A stretch of 64,000 bases of DNA, from contig JAVJRG010000008.1 of the NCBI GenBank assembly GCA_040218535.1, positions 142,320-206,319 of the forward strand, in the 5' to 3' direction. Source of the stretch: Lacipirellulaceae bacterium (GTDB taxonomy: Bacteria > Planctomycetota > Planctomycetia > Pirellulales > Lacipirellulaceae). Numbering within the stretch: position 1 is the stretch's first letter; the number at the start of each line of letters is the position of its first letter. The position numbers and the translations under genes are program-made. Positions 1 through 8,807 of the stretch are shown here, in pieces. A model generated the notes under the pieces. It saw only the letters and a list, made by a program, of their open reading frames with translations. It did no database searches and was not told the DNA's origin.

Positions 1-290
1 AGCTTTCCGACGAGGCGAAACAGTTCCTCATCAAGAAGGGTTCAAACACGGACTATGGTGCACGTCCGCTGCGTCGGTCCATTGAATCCTTCATCGAGGA
101 TCCACTGGCCGAGGAATTGCTCAAGGGCGAGTTCAACGGCAAAGACCTTATCAAGGTCGAGGCGAAGAAGGTGGGCGACAAGAAACAGCTCATCTTTGAG
201 GGCCTTAAGACCAAAGAGGACGAGCCGGAGCCGGTTGGTGCTGGTGTTGGCGAAGGTGATGACGCACCCGCTGAAGACGTTAGCGAGTAG
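1..290 (+). CDS. clpC: ATP-dependent Clp protease ATP-binding subunit ClpC, C-terminal end (partial)
   Basis: The gene enters from the left edge; its reading frame starts at base 3 and ends with TAG at 288-290. The visible 95 residues carry the family's C-terminal signature: DYGARPLRR followed by IEDPLAEELLKG, the small D2 subdomain of Hsp100/Clp ATPases. ClpC is a cytosolic AAA+ unfoldase that feeds substrates to ClpP. The last 25 residues are an acidic Glu/Asp/Gly-rich tail, a common tail in ClpC but not in ClpB. A strong terminator follows directly. ClpB is the main alternative, but the short LIKVEAKK segment and acidic tail fit ClpC better. Confidence 0.85.
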   Translation, partial: LSDEAKQFLIKKGSNTDYGARPLRRSIESFIEDPLAEELLKGEFNGKDLIKVEAKKVGDKKQLIFEGLKTKEDEPEPVGAGVGEGDDAPAEDVSE

Positions 291-317
291 TTTCTCAATC
301 TGACACTGTGATTCCTC

Positions 318-348
318 AAGCCGCAAGCTTTGCTTGCGGCTTTTTTTG
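318..348 (+). terminator. Rho-independent terminator after clpC
   Basis: A perfect stem AGCCGCAAGC / GCTTGCGGCT (319-328 with 332-341) closes a three-base loop and is followed by a run of T. It sits 28 bases after the clpC stop codon and ends that transcript. Confidence 0.9.
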
Positions 349-500
349 TGGATTGCATATTTGCAAAGTGTGTCTAACTTAACGGCTAGGCGGCAATCCT
401 GAAGGTATGATGTTCCAAACCAAAATTCCGAGCAGCGTTTAGGCGTTTTCATTTCCCTTCAAGCTTTCTGCTGCCGTCCTAGCTTTTCATGTTGTAATCA

Positions 501-2714
501 ATGAGCATCGTTGCCAAGCCTGATAAGGCCAACAAAAAGTCAAAGCCTGGCTATCTCTCGACGGTCCCTCCCCAGGAAATCTTGCCGATTATTGACGGCA
601 ACTTCGAGTCCACCGTCCGTGGGTTGTACGTCATTGGCGATGTCACCGGCATTCCTTTGGTGAAGATCGCCGCCAATCATGGTGTCGAACTGATCGAGCG
701 GATGGAGAAGCAGGGAGTTTTCAAGACCTCTGGCGGCGACGGTGAGGGTCTTGATCTGGTCATCGTCGGCGGCGGCCCGGCGGGGCTTTCTGCCGCATTG
801 GAAGCTCAGAAAAAAGGCCTGAAGTACGTCGTTCTGGAGCGCTCGCACATCGCCAACACGGTGCGTGGCTTTCCGCCAGGCAAGAAGGTTTACTCCGAAC
901 CGCGCTACCTGAAGAACAAGAGCGAACTAGCCGTCGAGGGGGATCGCGAAAAGAGCGAGTTCTTAGAAATGGTCCGCGAGGCGGTGGACTCCAACGATCT
1001 CAAAGTGAAAGAAGGCTGTGAAGTTCAAAGGATTGTGAAGCGCGGCGAGCATGACTTCCAGGTGGAAGTGAAAGAGGGCCAGCCTTTTGAAGCACGCAAC
1101 GTCGTGATTGCGATGGGACGTCAGGGGGAAGCTCGCAAGCTGGGTGTGCCAGGTGAAGAGAAAGCGGAGAAGGTCGTTTACCGACTACACACACCCGAGG
1201 ATTATCAAGATCAAGACGTACTGATCGTTGGTGGCGGCAACTCGGCCGTCGAAGCGGCGCTCACTTTGATGGATCACAACCGGGTGACCCTCTCCTACCG
1301 TCGCGACGAGTTTTTTAGACTGAAGCAAGATAATCGCGAGGCGATCGACGCGGCCATCGCGGCTGGGAAGCTTGAGGTCCTTTTCGAATCGAATGTCACG
1401 GAGATTCGTGATGACGCGGTCGACATCGAAGTCGGCGGTGAGCAGCGAACGATCAAGAACGACTACGTCCTCGTGTTGATCGGCACATTGCCTCCCGTCG
1501 ACTTTTTGCTCGACACAGGCATGGAACTGGACGGCGTCTGGACACTCAAGCGAGGCATCTATTGTGCGATTGGCATCCTGATTGGTTACTTCACTTATTT
1601 CCAGGCGAAGCACTATACGTTTATGAAGCCTGCTGAAGGGTCGGAGCAAACGCAGATTCCTGGCTTCGCTTGGCTGTTCGACATGATTCCGGCGAGGTTT
1701 TCGAATCTCTACTCGTTCTATTACCTGCTTTATTTCGTCGGGATCGCCGGGTTTGGTATTTATTGGGGATGGCGGTACAAGCACCGCCTCGTCTGGCGGA
1801 GGAATCTGTCAAACATTTTCTTCAACTGGACGCTCTGGTGGGGACTGCCCACGCTGTTGGTCGTCGTGCTGGGCAAGAACCCTTGGACGCCACTGTTGAC
1901 GCGCTCGCTGAATGCTTGGCCGTTGAACATGACGGCTTTTGATTTGGAGCCGATCGCAGGGCAGGGCGAGCCGCCTTGGTGGACAGCGGTAGCGGTGTTT
2001 GGCGTGGTATGGGCTGTTTTTCTGACCTTTGTGATCCTGCCGGTCTTCACCCTTTTCTTTGGCAAATACTACTGCTCGCACGTTTGTTCTTGTGGAGCAC
2101 TCGCTGAGACGGTTGGCAGTGCGTTCCGGCACCGCGGACCCAAGGGGGACACGCCTCGCTGGTTGGAACGCTTTGGCTACGTGGTAATTCCGCTGGCGGT
2201 AATCGTAACGGTGCTCCACCTCTATGGCATCGAGAGTCCGTTCGGTTACTACAACACGCTGGTAGGGACGTTCTTTGCCGGGGCGCTGGCCATTGGTGTT
2301 TATCCCTTTCTAGGCCAGCGCGTTTGGTGCCGTTTTTGGTGTCCGCTGGCTTTCTGGATGAACTTCTGGGGCCGTTGGTCGCGATTTAAGATCTCCGCGG
2401 AGCCGGGCAAATGCATCGACTGCAACATCTGCAACCAGTACTGCCAGATGGGAATTGACATCAAGTCGAAAGCCCTGCAAGGGAAAGCGGTGACGTTGAA
2501 AGATTCGCCCTGCGTGGGCTGTGCTGAATGCGTGGTGCGATGCCCGATGGAGATTCTTCACCTGGGGGACGTTCCTGCAGAAAAGCCTTACCCAGGGGGA
2601 ACTGATGCAGGGCCGGGGAATACCACGTTCGTTTCAATTCATGATTCACTCGACTTGCCAATTTTGAATAACACGACTTTGAAGAATCGAGGGTGTGGAA
2701 ACTGTAATGAGTAA
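501..2714 (+). CDS. Fusion of a pyridine-nucleotide flavoprotein with a NosR/NapH-like 4Fe-4S membrane module
   Basis: This 737-residue protein has two halves. Residues about 85-350 are a thioredoxin-reductase-like two-dinucleotide fold: GGGPAG at 90-95 for FAD and a second GGGNSAVEAAL near 245 for NAD(P)H. Residues about 355-737 hold several hydrophobic helices, Cys motifs CSHVCSCG and CRFWCP, and two ferredoxin-type clusters (CIDCNICNQYC and CVGCAECVVRCP), as in NosR/NapH/CcoG-type membrane electron carriers. It probably passes electrons from NAD(P)H through FAD to membrane Fe-S centres; the acceptor is unknown. Residues 25-70 (GLYVIGDVTG then AANHGVELI) look like the second FAD-binding block that normally lies at the end of such reductases, so the flavin domain appears circularly permuted. 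No CXXC redox dithiol was seen in the reductase half. ATG at 501; no obvious ribosome binding site. Confidence 0.75.
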   Translation: MSIVAKPDKANKKSKPGYLSTVPPQEILPIIDGNFESTVRGLYVIGDVTGIPLVKIAANHGVELIERMEKQGVFKTSGGDGEGLDLVIVGGGPAGLSAALEAQKKGLKYVVLERSHIANTVRGFPPGKKVYSEPRYLKNKSELAVEGDREKSEFLEMVREAVDSNDLKVKEGCEVQRIVKRGEHDFQVEVKEGQPFEARNVVIAMGRQGEARKLGVPGEEKAEKVVYRLHTPEDYQDQDVLIVGGGNSAVEAALTLMDHNRVTLSYRRDEFFRLKQDNREAIDAAIAAGKLEVLFESNVTEIRDDAVDIEVGGEQRTIKNDYVLVLIGTLPPVDFLLDTGMELDGVWTLKRGIYCAIGILIGYFTYFQAKHYTFMKPAEGSEQTQIPGFAWLFDMIPARFSNLYSFYYLLYFVGIAGFGIYWGWRYKHRLVWRRNLSNIFFNWTLWWGLPTLLVVVLGKNPWTPLLTRSLNAWPLNMTAFDLEPIAGQGEPPWWTAVAVFGVVWAVFLTFVILPVFTLFFGKYYCSHVCSCGALAETVGSAFRHRGPKGDTPRWLERFGYVVIPLAVIVTVLHLYGIESPFGYYNTLVGTFFAGALAIGVYPFLGQRVWCRFWCPLAFWMNFWGRWSRFKISAEPGKCIDCNICNQYCQMGIDIKSKALQGKAVTLKDSPCVGCAECVVRCPMEILHLGDVPAEKPYPGGTDAGPGNTTFVSIHDSLDLPILNNTTLKNRGCGNCNE

Positions 2715-2720
2715 TCGATT

Positions 2721-2913
2721 GTCCCACGCAGAGGCGCAGAGATCGCAGAGTGAGTAGAGGCCGTTTCAGAACATCAACCGTCCCGTCATGTCGGGATAAG
2801 CGTCCAGTTCTCAGGGCAACCGGGGGCTAATGCCCGGCGGCTGATATGTTTTTTACGCTGCTTCTAGGTATCCTGAAAAGCAACTCCGCGTCCTCCGCGC
2901 CTCTGCGTGGGAC
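2721..2913. repeat. Long imperfect inverted repeat with 30-base arms (GCAGAGGCGC type)
   Basis: The left arm 2721-2750 (starts GTCCCACGCAGAGGCGC) and the right arm 2884-2913 are reverse complements at about 26 of 30 positions. The loop of about 130 bases holds a second small hairpin, CCGGG...CCCGG near 2820-2840. The arms are built of short near-repeats about nine bases long. The same architecture returns near 26.8, 50.0, 52.9 and 63.5 kb with different arm sequences. It lies just after the fusion gene and runs up to the DUF547 start. Confidence 0.75.
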
Positions 2914-2938
2914 AAAACTTGCGAGAAAGAGATCAATC

Positions 2939-3862
2939 ATGGACAAGAAAAAAGAATATTCAGGCGCGTACCTGTGGTTGGCTGTCGCTTGCTTCGTGAT
3001 GCCCGTGGCTGTTGCGGTGGCGGCATTCCGCAGTCTTCCCAAGCCTTACACCTACGCGGAGATCAAGCCGGACTCCTCGGGCGTTGACAATCAGCTTTGG
3101 GATCAACTCCTTCGGAATTATGTGGCCAATGGACTGGTCGACTACGACGGTCTGAAGCGCGATCATCATTTTGAAATCTACCTCAAGCAACTCGCAAAAG
3201 CCCAGCCTGAAAAGCTCGCCAGTGACGCGGAGCGTCTCGCTCTGCACTGTAATGCTTACAACGCCTTCGTGATCAACGGCGTGATCATTCACAAGGTGAA
3301 GAATAACGTGCTGACCGACGTGGTGGATCAGCAGGACCTGGACGGCGATGGAGATCGCGAAGAAGACAACGTGTTTTTCGATCTCCAGGAACACATTTTC
3401 GGTGGCAAGACGATCTCGTTGAATCATTTAGAGCACGACGTCATTCGCCCAACCTATAACGAGCCACGAATCCATGTTGCGCTAGTCTGCGCTGCCAAGA
3501 GTTGCCCGGAGATCCGCCCGGAAGCGTACCTGGGTGAACGTATCGATGAGCAGTTGGAAGATCAGGCTACACTGTTTGCGAACAACCCCAAACATGTCCG
3601 CTACGATGAGAAAGAGGGGAAGTTGTACCTAAGCGCGATCCTCAATTGGTACAGCGAGGATTTCGACGCCAGTGGAGGAGTCGTCGGGTTCCTCGAGAAA
3701 CGTGCGAAGGGCGAGACGCTGCTTGCAGGACTAATGAAAGCTGACCAGGGCGAAGTCGAAATCGTCTATAACGATTACAACTGGTCGCTCAACACGCAGG
3801 GCAAGACAAAGACAAGCGGCGGGGGCAAAAGCTTCGGCTCAGGCTCGATTCCCAACGAGTAA
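2939..3862 (+). CDS. DUF547 domain protein, membrane-anchored or secreted
   Basis: A 307-residue protein with an N-terminal hydrophobic segment (about residues 11-28, LWLAVACFVMPVAVAVAA) that anchors or exports it. The DUF547 hallmarks are present: HCNAYNAFVINGVI and the later VALVCAAKSCPEIRPEAY with its conserved Cys. The molecular function of DUF547 is not established. An upstream in-frame start exists at 2846, but that stretch lies in an inverted repeat; the ATG at 2939 has GAGAAAGAGAT just before it and begins a good export signal, so it is preferred. The tail (GGGKSFGSGS) is Gly/Ser-rich. Confidence 0.8.
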   Translation: MDKKKEYSGAYLWLAVACFVMPVAVAVAAFRSLPKPYTYAEIKPDSSGVDNQLWDQLLRNYVANGLVDYDGLKRDHHFEIYLKQLAKAQPEKLASDAERLALHCNAYNAFVINGVIIHKVKNNVLTDVVDQQDLDGDGDREEDNVFFDLQEHIFGGKTISLNHLEHDVIRPTYNEPRIHVALVCAAKSCPEIRPEAYLGERIDEQLEDQATLFANNPKHVRYDEKEGKLYLSAILNWYSEDFDASGGVVGFLEKRAKGETLLAGLMKADQGEVEIVYNDYNWSLNTQGKTKTSGGGKSFGSGSIPNE

Positions 3863-3949
3863 AGTAAAAGCAACCCAAATAGCCGTGGAGCTACGCCTCC
3901 ACCGGAACTTATAGAGCAAAGTTTGAAGCAGTTTGAATTCGGCAACCAA

Positions 3950-4025
3950 GGGTGGCTGGGGACAGCTTGAGGCTGCCCCCAGTCTTGGATAACTGGGGGC
4001 TCGCTCAACTCGTCCCCAGCCACCC
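3950..4025. repeat. Palindromic element, GGGTGGCTGGGGAC family, copy 1
   Basis: Outer arms GGGTGGCTGGGGAC (3950-3963) and its exact reverse complement (4012-4025) enclose an inner stem GCCCCCAGT / ACTGGGGGC. A near-identical copy sits at 45798-45875 and a half copy at 44133-44166. It lies between convergent genes. Confidence 0.85.
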
Positions 4026-4056
4026 GAGGAAGCCACTTGAGCCAACTCACAACGAC

Positions 4057-4815
4057 TCAGCGGCAATTCCAGACCCTCGGCCCACGAGCCTGGTCGGTCC
4101 TCGGCGTGTCGTCCTTCGATTCAGGTTGAGGCAGTGGTTCAGCTTCCGGCATGAGGGGATCGTCCACGTCGAGTTCATCATCGAGGTCATCGCCGAAGTC
4201 TCCCTCGAGATCGCCGGCCTCAAGGTCATCTTCGCCAAGTAGGTCTTCGTCCTCTGGTTCGTCGACGGGCGACGGCACGGGCAAGGCTTCGTTCTTCTTT
4301 ACAGGCTTGGTTTCCTCAGCTTGCGGAGTAGCCGCTGGCTTCGCCTGAGCTGGCGTGGTCGCTCGTTCAAGCTGAGGCTGGGTAGGAGTTGGTGTCATCG
4401 CAGGTAGAGGTTGCATCTGAGCTGGGTGCGGGGCAGGGTACGCGTGTTGAGGGTAAGGATGAGGGTACGGCATAGCTTGTGGCAGCGAGTGCATCGGCGC
4501 CGACATGGCGTCCAAGGCCCATAGGTCAGCGTCGATCGGTAGCGATTGATAGCCGCCACCCATCGAGCAGTTGCCTGTATTGCAGAACGGCCCCTGCTTG
4601 GCCGGAATGAATCTCAGTCGCTGCACGTGCGGAGGTTGATACCCCGGAGAGCGAATCATCGGTGCATGGTGCCCAGGTCCATAGCCGTAGCCGAAGTATT
4701 GAGGCGTCGAGCTTGGCAGCCGCCACAGTCCCGACTCTCTGGCGTTCGCGGGGCTGAGAAGGCTGTTGCTCAGCAGAAGAACGAGGACAAGCTCGAAGGG
4801 CCGACGCAAGGACAT
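4057..4815 (-). CDS. Secreted Pro/Gln-rich protein with an acidic tail, unknown function
   Basis: I do not recognise this 252-residue protein. It starts with a signal peptide (about residues 1-26, LVLVLLLSNSLLSPANA). The middle is rich in Pro, His, Tyr and Gln, including PYPHPYPQHAYPAPHP, and contains one CNTGNC pair. Residues about 185-235 are highly acidic (GEDDLEAGDLEGDFGDDLDDE). Such low-complexity composition suggests an extended, disordered, exported or envelope-associated protein. ATG at 4815 is the only start compatible with the signal peptide. Confidence 0.6.
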   Translation of the reverse strand: MSLRRPFELVLVLLLSNSLLSPANARESGLWRLPSSTPQYFGYGYGPGHHAPMIRSPGYQPPHVQRLRFIPAKQGPFCNTGNCSMGGGYQSLPIDADLWALDAMSAPMHSLPQAMPYPHPYPQHAYPAPHPAQMQPLPAMTPTPTQPQLERATTPAQAKPAATPQAEETKPVKKNEALPVPSPVDEPEDEDLLGEDDLEAGDLEGDFGDDLDDELDVDDPLMPEAEPLPQPESKDDTPRTDQARGPRVWNCR

Positions 4816-5163
4816 GGCAAGTTACCGAAGGTTAAGTTCTGATCATTTCGGAAAAAGGGCTTTTCTTTTGATCGAAATCGTTCGCCCACGGGCATCACTG
4901 GCAAACTTCGCTGAGGTGCGGATAAACGTGTGCTAGCAGCGCTCTGCTGCTGACGATCGTTGCAACGCTTTCGATGCTAGCGACCGTTAAGGTTTGCCAC
5001 GATTCACTAACAGGAATAGCAAGTCGGATTTCCTGTTAGAACTGTCAAATCCCGCTCGATGCATCTCTTTTCTCAGGCCGATGAGAGGCTCGTAAAGCGG
5101 CTTCTTTCCCCGCTGGTGGTTGTTCCTCACTGCCTGTTCGGCCCCTCCTTCGACTCATTCGAT
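4816..5163. other. Intergenic region between divergent genes
   Basis: No gene is seen. The region must hold promoters for the divergent secreted proteins on both sides. It contains a perfect ten-base inverted repeat at 5007-5039 and repeated TGCTAGC words near 4930 and 4975. An in-frame upstream start for the DUF1207 gene (5059) lies here, but no signal peptide follows it. Confidence 0.5.
5007..5039. promoter_or_regulatory. Perfect inverted repeat upstream of the DUF1207 gene
   Basis: CTAACAGGAA (5007-5016) and TTCCTGTTAG (5030-5039) are exact reverse complements separated by 13 bases. No T run follows, so it is not a simple terminator. It could be an operator or an mRNA hairpin about 125 bases ahead of the start codon. 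Confidence 0.4.
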
Positions 5164-6267
5164 ATGTCAACAAAGCTCTCCCTTGCGATAGCCCTCGGTA
5201 CGGTCACTCTGCTAGGTGCTTTATCACCTTCAGCAATTGCGAAAGCGCCCCCGTTTACCAGTAGAACAGCGGAGGAGGCACAGGCGAGTAGCGACTTGGG
5301 ATCAAAGGCTCAACTATCGCTAGGACCTCAACAGAATGAGGAGAATGCCTCACTTGCCGATCAAATTATTCTCGAAGGCGAAGGTAAGGACACTATCGTC
5401 GATGGAAAAGCACAGCAGGTGCAGTATCAGCAAGCATTGTCTGGGTGTGATTTCCGCAGCGAAGGCTGCGGCTGTGGCGACTGCAACTACCAATGGCGCT
5501 TGCTTCCTCAAGGTGTTATCTACCGCAGCTATCTTGCCGGCGTGAACGAGTCGCGGTTTCGCTCCGTCTGGAACGACCAGGACAATGACGGAGACAACTG
5601 GGACATCTCGCTCGGAGGCCGTGCGACGATTCTGCGTTATGGAACTGGGGGTGACGTTCGGCCCGAAGGCTTCGAGATCGGCATCGAAGGCGCTGGCCTC
5701 ACACGGCTCGATCCCGAGGAGGACCACGACGTTTCGGCGACCGACTATCGCTTCGGCATCCCTGTCACGTGGGGCGATGCGCGTCGCCAGTTTAAGGTCG
5801 CCTACTATCACCTCAGTTCGCACGTGGGCGATGAGTTTCTGATTAAGAACCCCGGGTTCACACGGCTGAATTATAGCCGCGATGTGCTCGTCCTTGGCTA
5901 CTCAGTCTACCCAGACGAGAACTCGTTCATTCCTGGCAACGGAAACTTGCGATTTTACGGTGAAATGGGCTACGCCTTCGTCAACGATGTCTCCGAGCCG
6001 TGGGAGTTCCAGTTCGGCATCGACTACGCACCGACCCAAGGAACCGGCTTCCGCGGGGCACCGTTTGTGGCGTTCAACGGCCATCTGCGTGAAGAGGTCG
6101 ACTTCGGCGGTAACTTCGTCGCGCAGGCCGGTTGGGCCTGGCGACGCAGCGCGGCCAGCGGACTTCTGCGTTTCGGCTTCGAATACTACAACGGCAAAGA
6201 CGACCAGTTCTCGTTCTTCGACAACAGTGTACAGAAGACCGGCTTCGGGATCTGGTACGACTATTAA
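5164..6267 (+). CDS. DUF1207 family outer-membrane/secreted protein
   Basis: A 367-residue protein with a signal peptide (residues 1-25, ending near SPSAIA) and a C-terminal region typical of DUF1207: the WRLLPQGVIYRSYLAG block, then alternating aromatic strands such as RFGIPVTWGD and LRFGFEYYNGKDDQFSFF, ending in the aromatic tail GIWYDY. The pattern suggests a beta-barrel-like or outer-membrane protein; function unknown. Residues about 100-115 hold a Cys-rich GCGCGDC segment. The longer reading frame from 5059 adds 35 residues without any signal; ATG 5164 directly begins the signal peptide and is preferred. Confidence 0.75.
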   Translation: MSTKLSLAIALGTVTLLGALSPSAIAKAPPFTSRTAEEAQASSDLGSKAQLSLGPQQNEENASLADQIILEGEGKDTIVDGKAQQVQYQQALSGCDFRSEGCGCGDCNYQWRLLPQGVIYRSYLAGVNESRFRSVWNDQDNDGDNWDISLGGRATILRYGTGGDVRPEGFEIGIEGAGLTRLDPEEDHDVSATDYRFGIPVTWGDARRQFKVAYYHLSSHVGDEFLIKNPGFTRLNYSRDVLVLGYSVYPDENSFIPGNGNLRFYGEMGYAFVNDVSEPWEFQFGIDYAPTQGTGFRGAPFVAFNGHLREEVDFGGNFVAQAGWAWRRSAASGLLRFGFEYYNGKDDQFSFFDNSVQKTGFGIWYDY

Positions 6268-6299
6268 GCCGCTCGCGACTTAGCCGTAAGCGTAGTGAA

Positions 6300-8807
6300 C
6301 TACTGCGGTGCTGGAACAACGACCGCCGCCGGCGCTACATCGACGGCTTCCACCGCCCTTTGCTCTGGTGGCTGATTGCGAGCCTCCCAATCGACGACCT
6401 CACCACCGGCGCGTGTCGCGAAGGCGACCATCGCATCTTTCGCAATGCCGTTGCTGATCCGACTGACACTGCCATCGACAAACGCCCCGAGGAACATCCC
6501 CTGCTCGTTCAGCAGCCCCTTGAAGGGACGCTCCGGGTTGAAAGGCAAGTCATCGGGTTTCATCCAATCGACGGCCACGTCCTTGTTCGCATGGACGAAA
6601 CTGAGCGTGTTGGAAGTTCCGTCGGTGACGTGTCGGAAACCGATTTCCTCATCGCCGTCCCTCATGGTCCCTTCACCAGCGAGTGCCAAATAGCGAGTCT
6701 TCCCCTCGGCAGCCATTCCACTGGGGGATTTGAAGACCTCCGGCATTTGAGCGAGGAACTGTTTGTTGTGGTCGCTGTCCCAAGGCTCATCCATCCGAAT
6801 GTTGTCGTGAATCCAACCGGCCTCCAAGTAGGGCAAGATCACGACTCTCCAACTGAGTATCGCATTACCCTCGTCGTCATAAACATTGTTGGGGAGTTTT
6901 CCCATGGCTGACTCATAATTGAGAATGGCGAGTTGAATCTGCCGCATATTATTCGTTTCTTGAGCCGTCTGCGCAGCCAATCGAGCCGAGCTCACCGCAG
7001 GAATAATCATCGCTACGCCCAAGGGTGCCGCAGCCATCAGATTTCCGCTGCCGGGTAGCGAGTGATGCGACGTGAAATGGAAACCGTCGCTCTTGTGTGT
7101 CCAGGTCGAAACCCCTGGGCGGAGGTGCTTGGCGATTACTTCCACCGACGGCAACACCGTCGTATCAATATTGATGCCCTCGCGGCGCATTTCGCCCGAC
7201 ATCGCTTGCACGCCCATTTGCACCCACGGGTAGATCGATCGTACGAGTCGAGGTGTATCTACATAGAACATCACCGAAGGAGCATCGCTTGCTGAGAGCG
7301 GTTCGCGAACCACCTCGTTGTCTGCCAGCGAATCCTCGGCACTCCGCTCCAGCACATCGCGGACGGTCTGTGGCATAAGGCCGAAGACCATCCATTCGTC
7401 ACTGACGCACCAGGCTGGGGAGAAGGGGAAGGCTTCGCCAACGATTTGTAATGAATAGATCGTATTATCACCAATCTTGGATTCCTGAATCGTTGCCCCG
7501 CGACGACCGCCGCTGTTTTGGAATTCGCGGTCCATCTCTGCTTTGGCGAGCTGCATCAGCTTATCGATGGACTGGCTGAGCTTGCTTTGATCTTTCACTT
7601 TGACGGCAAGTGCCGAACCGAGCCACGAGCTCATCAGATCGCCACCGGGAAGATAAGCGATCCAAACGTCGTCAAGACTCTTCAGGATATCATCTCGAAG
7701 GTTCACGCCTGTCTGGCTCTCGACTTGCCACAAGCCCTGATCGAACTGTTCACGGGCTCGTGGTTCAAAGTCGCTGACGATTCGCAGAGCCGTCTCGATG
7801 ACTTCATCAACGTCGATCCGTTTTGCAACGGCTAGTAGCGGATCGATGGGGATCGCTTGGAGATCACGCTTCGAGAGTGGTTTGTAGGGCATCAGACCCA
7901 ACACGCCGGTCCGCTGGCCGTCAGTTTTGAGATGCATCGTGGTCTTGCAAGCCGTCGCGTCGTAGCCGCTACGGGAGTGGACCGCTTTGATGCTCATGAG
8001 ACCAAGCTTTTCAGCAATGGCCCAGCCTTGTTCTTGTTCAGCAAACGGGCGGACTTTTTCCAAGACTGCCGTTACGTTGAGGTAGCCTAGTGCCAGTTCT
8101 CGTTCGATCGGATGCTCGTTACGAAGCTCGGTGAGCCAAGCGGGCGTTTTTCCCGCTTTCATTCGGTCGATGACTGTCTGAGGGGTTTTCTCACCGAGAG
8201 CAAGAATAAAGTACTCGTCTTTCCAACCCATCCGTACTGCGGGAGCCTCCGGCGGAGTTTGGGCTCGTTGCCAAGTAATGCCTAGCAGGTTCTCTTCACG
8301 GAACGCACGAGGCTCAAGAGCCATCAGGTTTTGAATGGCTTTTTCGATCTCCGCCTTCTTCTCGCCCGCATTGAGGATGAAAGCGGCGGAACCATCCAGC
8401 TTCTGCCCCTCTGGGCCGTTGTCGGAGAATTCAACATCTTCGATGTAAAGCACGAAGGGACGCAGCATCAGCCCTTTGATAATCGGAGGCAAACTGCGGG
8501 CAAGTGCTTGCTCCTCGCGACCTCCTCGCATCGTTGCCATTCCAACGACTCGCATGATCTGCGATTCGACCTCCTCGGCCAGTCGTTGGATCTGAGGCTC
8601 TGCATAGAGTTGTTCGGTTTCGTTTTCGCTCTCAGGGTCGGGAGCTTGCTGGCCGGAGGAGGCCCCAAACCAGAGGCATTTCTCTGGAGCAACCGCCGAC
8701 AGCGCTGGGTCTGGCGGCAGCGGGGCCCCGCCCAGTGGCATGGCACTTACGGTGCCGGCGAGAAGCAAGGTAATCCAGGTAAAACCAACAGCGGCTGTAG
8801 AGGCCAT
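6300..8807 (-). CDS. Large secreted protein with C-terminal DUF1559 domain
   Basis: An 835-residue protein. ATG at 8807 follows GGAGAAAG and starts an ordinary signal peptide (VGFTWITLLLAGTVSA). The first two thirds (about residues 30-590) resemble no family I can name. From about residue 600 the sequence is DUF1559: AAQTAQETNNMRQIQLAILN, then LSWRVVILPYLEA, FKSPSG, TDGTSNTLSFV and AFVDGSVSRIS. Most DUF1559 proteins carry a prepilin methylation helix at the N-terminus; this one does not. Its end faces the DUF1207 gene 32 bases away. The tail is Ala/Pro/Val-rich. Confidence 0.75.
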   Translation of the reverse strand: MASTAAVGFTWITLLLAGTVSAMPLGGAPLPPDPALSAVAPEKCLWFGASSGQQAPDPESENETEQLYAEPQIQRLAEEVESQIMRVVGMATMRGGREEQALARSLPPIIKGLMLRPFVLYIEDVEFSDNGPEGQKLDGSAAFILNAGEKKAEIEKAIQNLMALEPRAFREENLLGITWQRAQTPPEAPAVRMGWKDEYFILALGEKTPQTVIDRMKAGKTPAWLTELRNEHPIERELALGYLNVTAVLEKVRPFAEQEQGWAIAEKLGLMSIKAVHSRSGYDATACKTTMHLKTDGQRTGVLGLMPYKPLSKRDLQAIPIDPLLAVAKRIDVDEVIETALRIVSDFEPRAREQFDQGLWQVESQTGVNLRDDILKSLDDVWIAYLPGGDLMSSWLGSALAVKVKDQSKLSQSIDKLMQLAKAEMDREFQNSGGRRGATIQESKIGDNTIYSLQIVGEAFPFSPAWCVSDEWMVFGLMPQTVRDVLERSAEDSLADNEVVREPLSASDAPSVMFYVDTPRLVRSIYPWVQMGVQAMSGEMRREGINIDTTVLPSVEVIAKHLRPGVSTWTHKSDGFHFTSHHSLPGSGNLMAAAPLGVAMIIPAVSSARLAAQTAQETNNMRQIQLAILNYESAMGKLPNNVYDDEGNAILSWRVVILPYLEAGWIHDNIRMDEPWDSDHNKQFLAQMPEVFKSPSGMAAEGKTRYLALAGEGTMRDGDEEIGFRHVTDGTSNTLSFVHANKDVAVDWMKPDDLPFNPERPFKGLLNEQGMFLGAFVDGSVSRISNGIAKDAMVAFATRAGGEVVDWEARNQPPEQRAVEAVDVAPAAVVVPAPQ

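Noticed and set aside
3880..3905. GTGGAG / CTCCAC hairpin after the DUF547 gene as a terminator
   Set aside because: The stem is short and no T run follows.
6132..6911. Plus-strand open frame over the end of the DUF1207 and DUF1559 genes
   Set aside because: Overlaps two supported genes in other frames and contains no recognisable motif.
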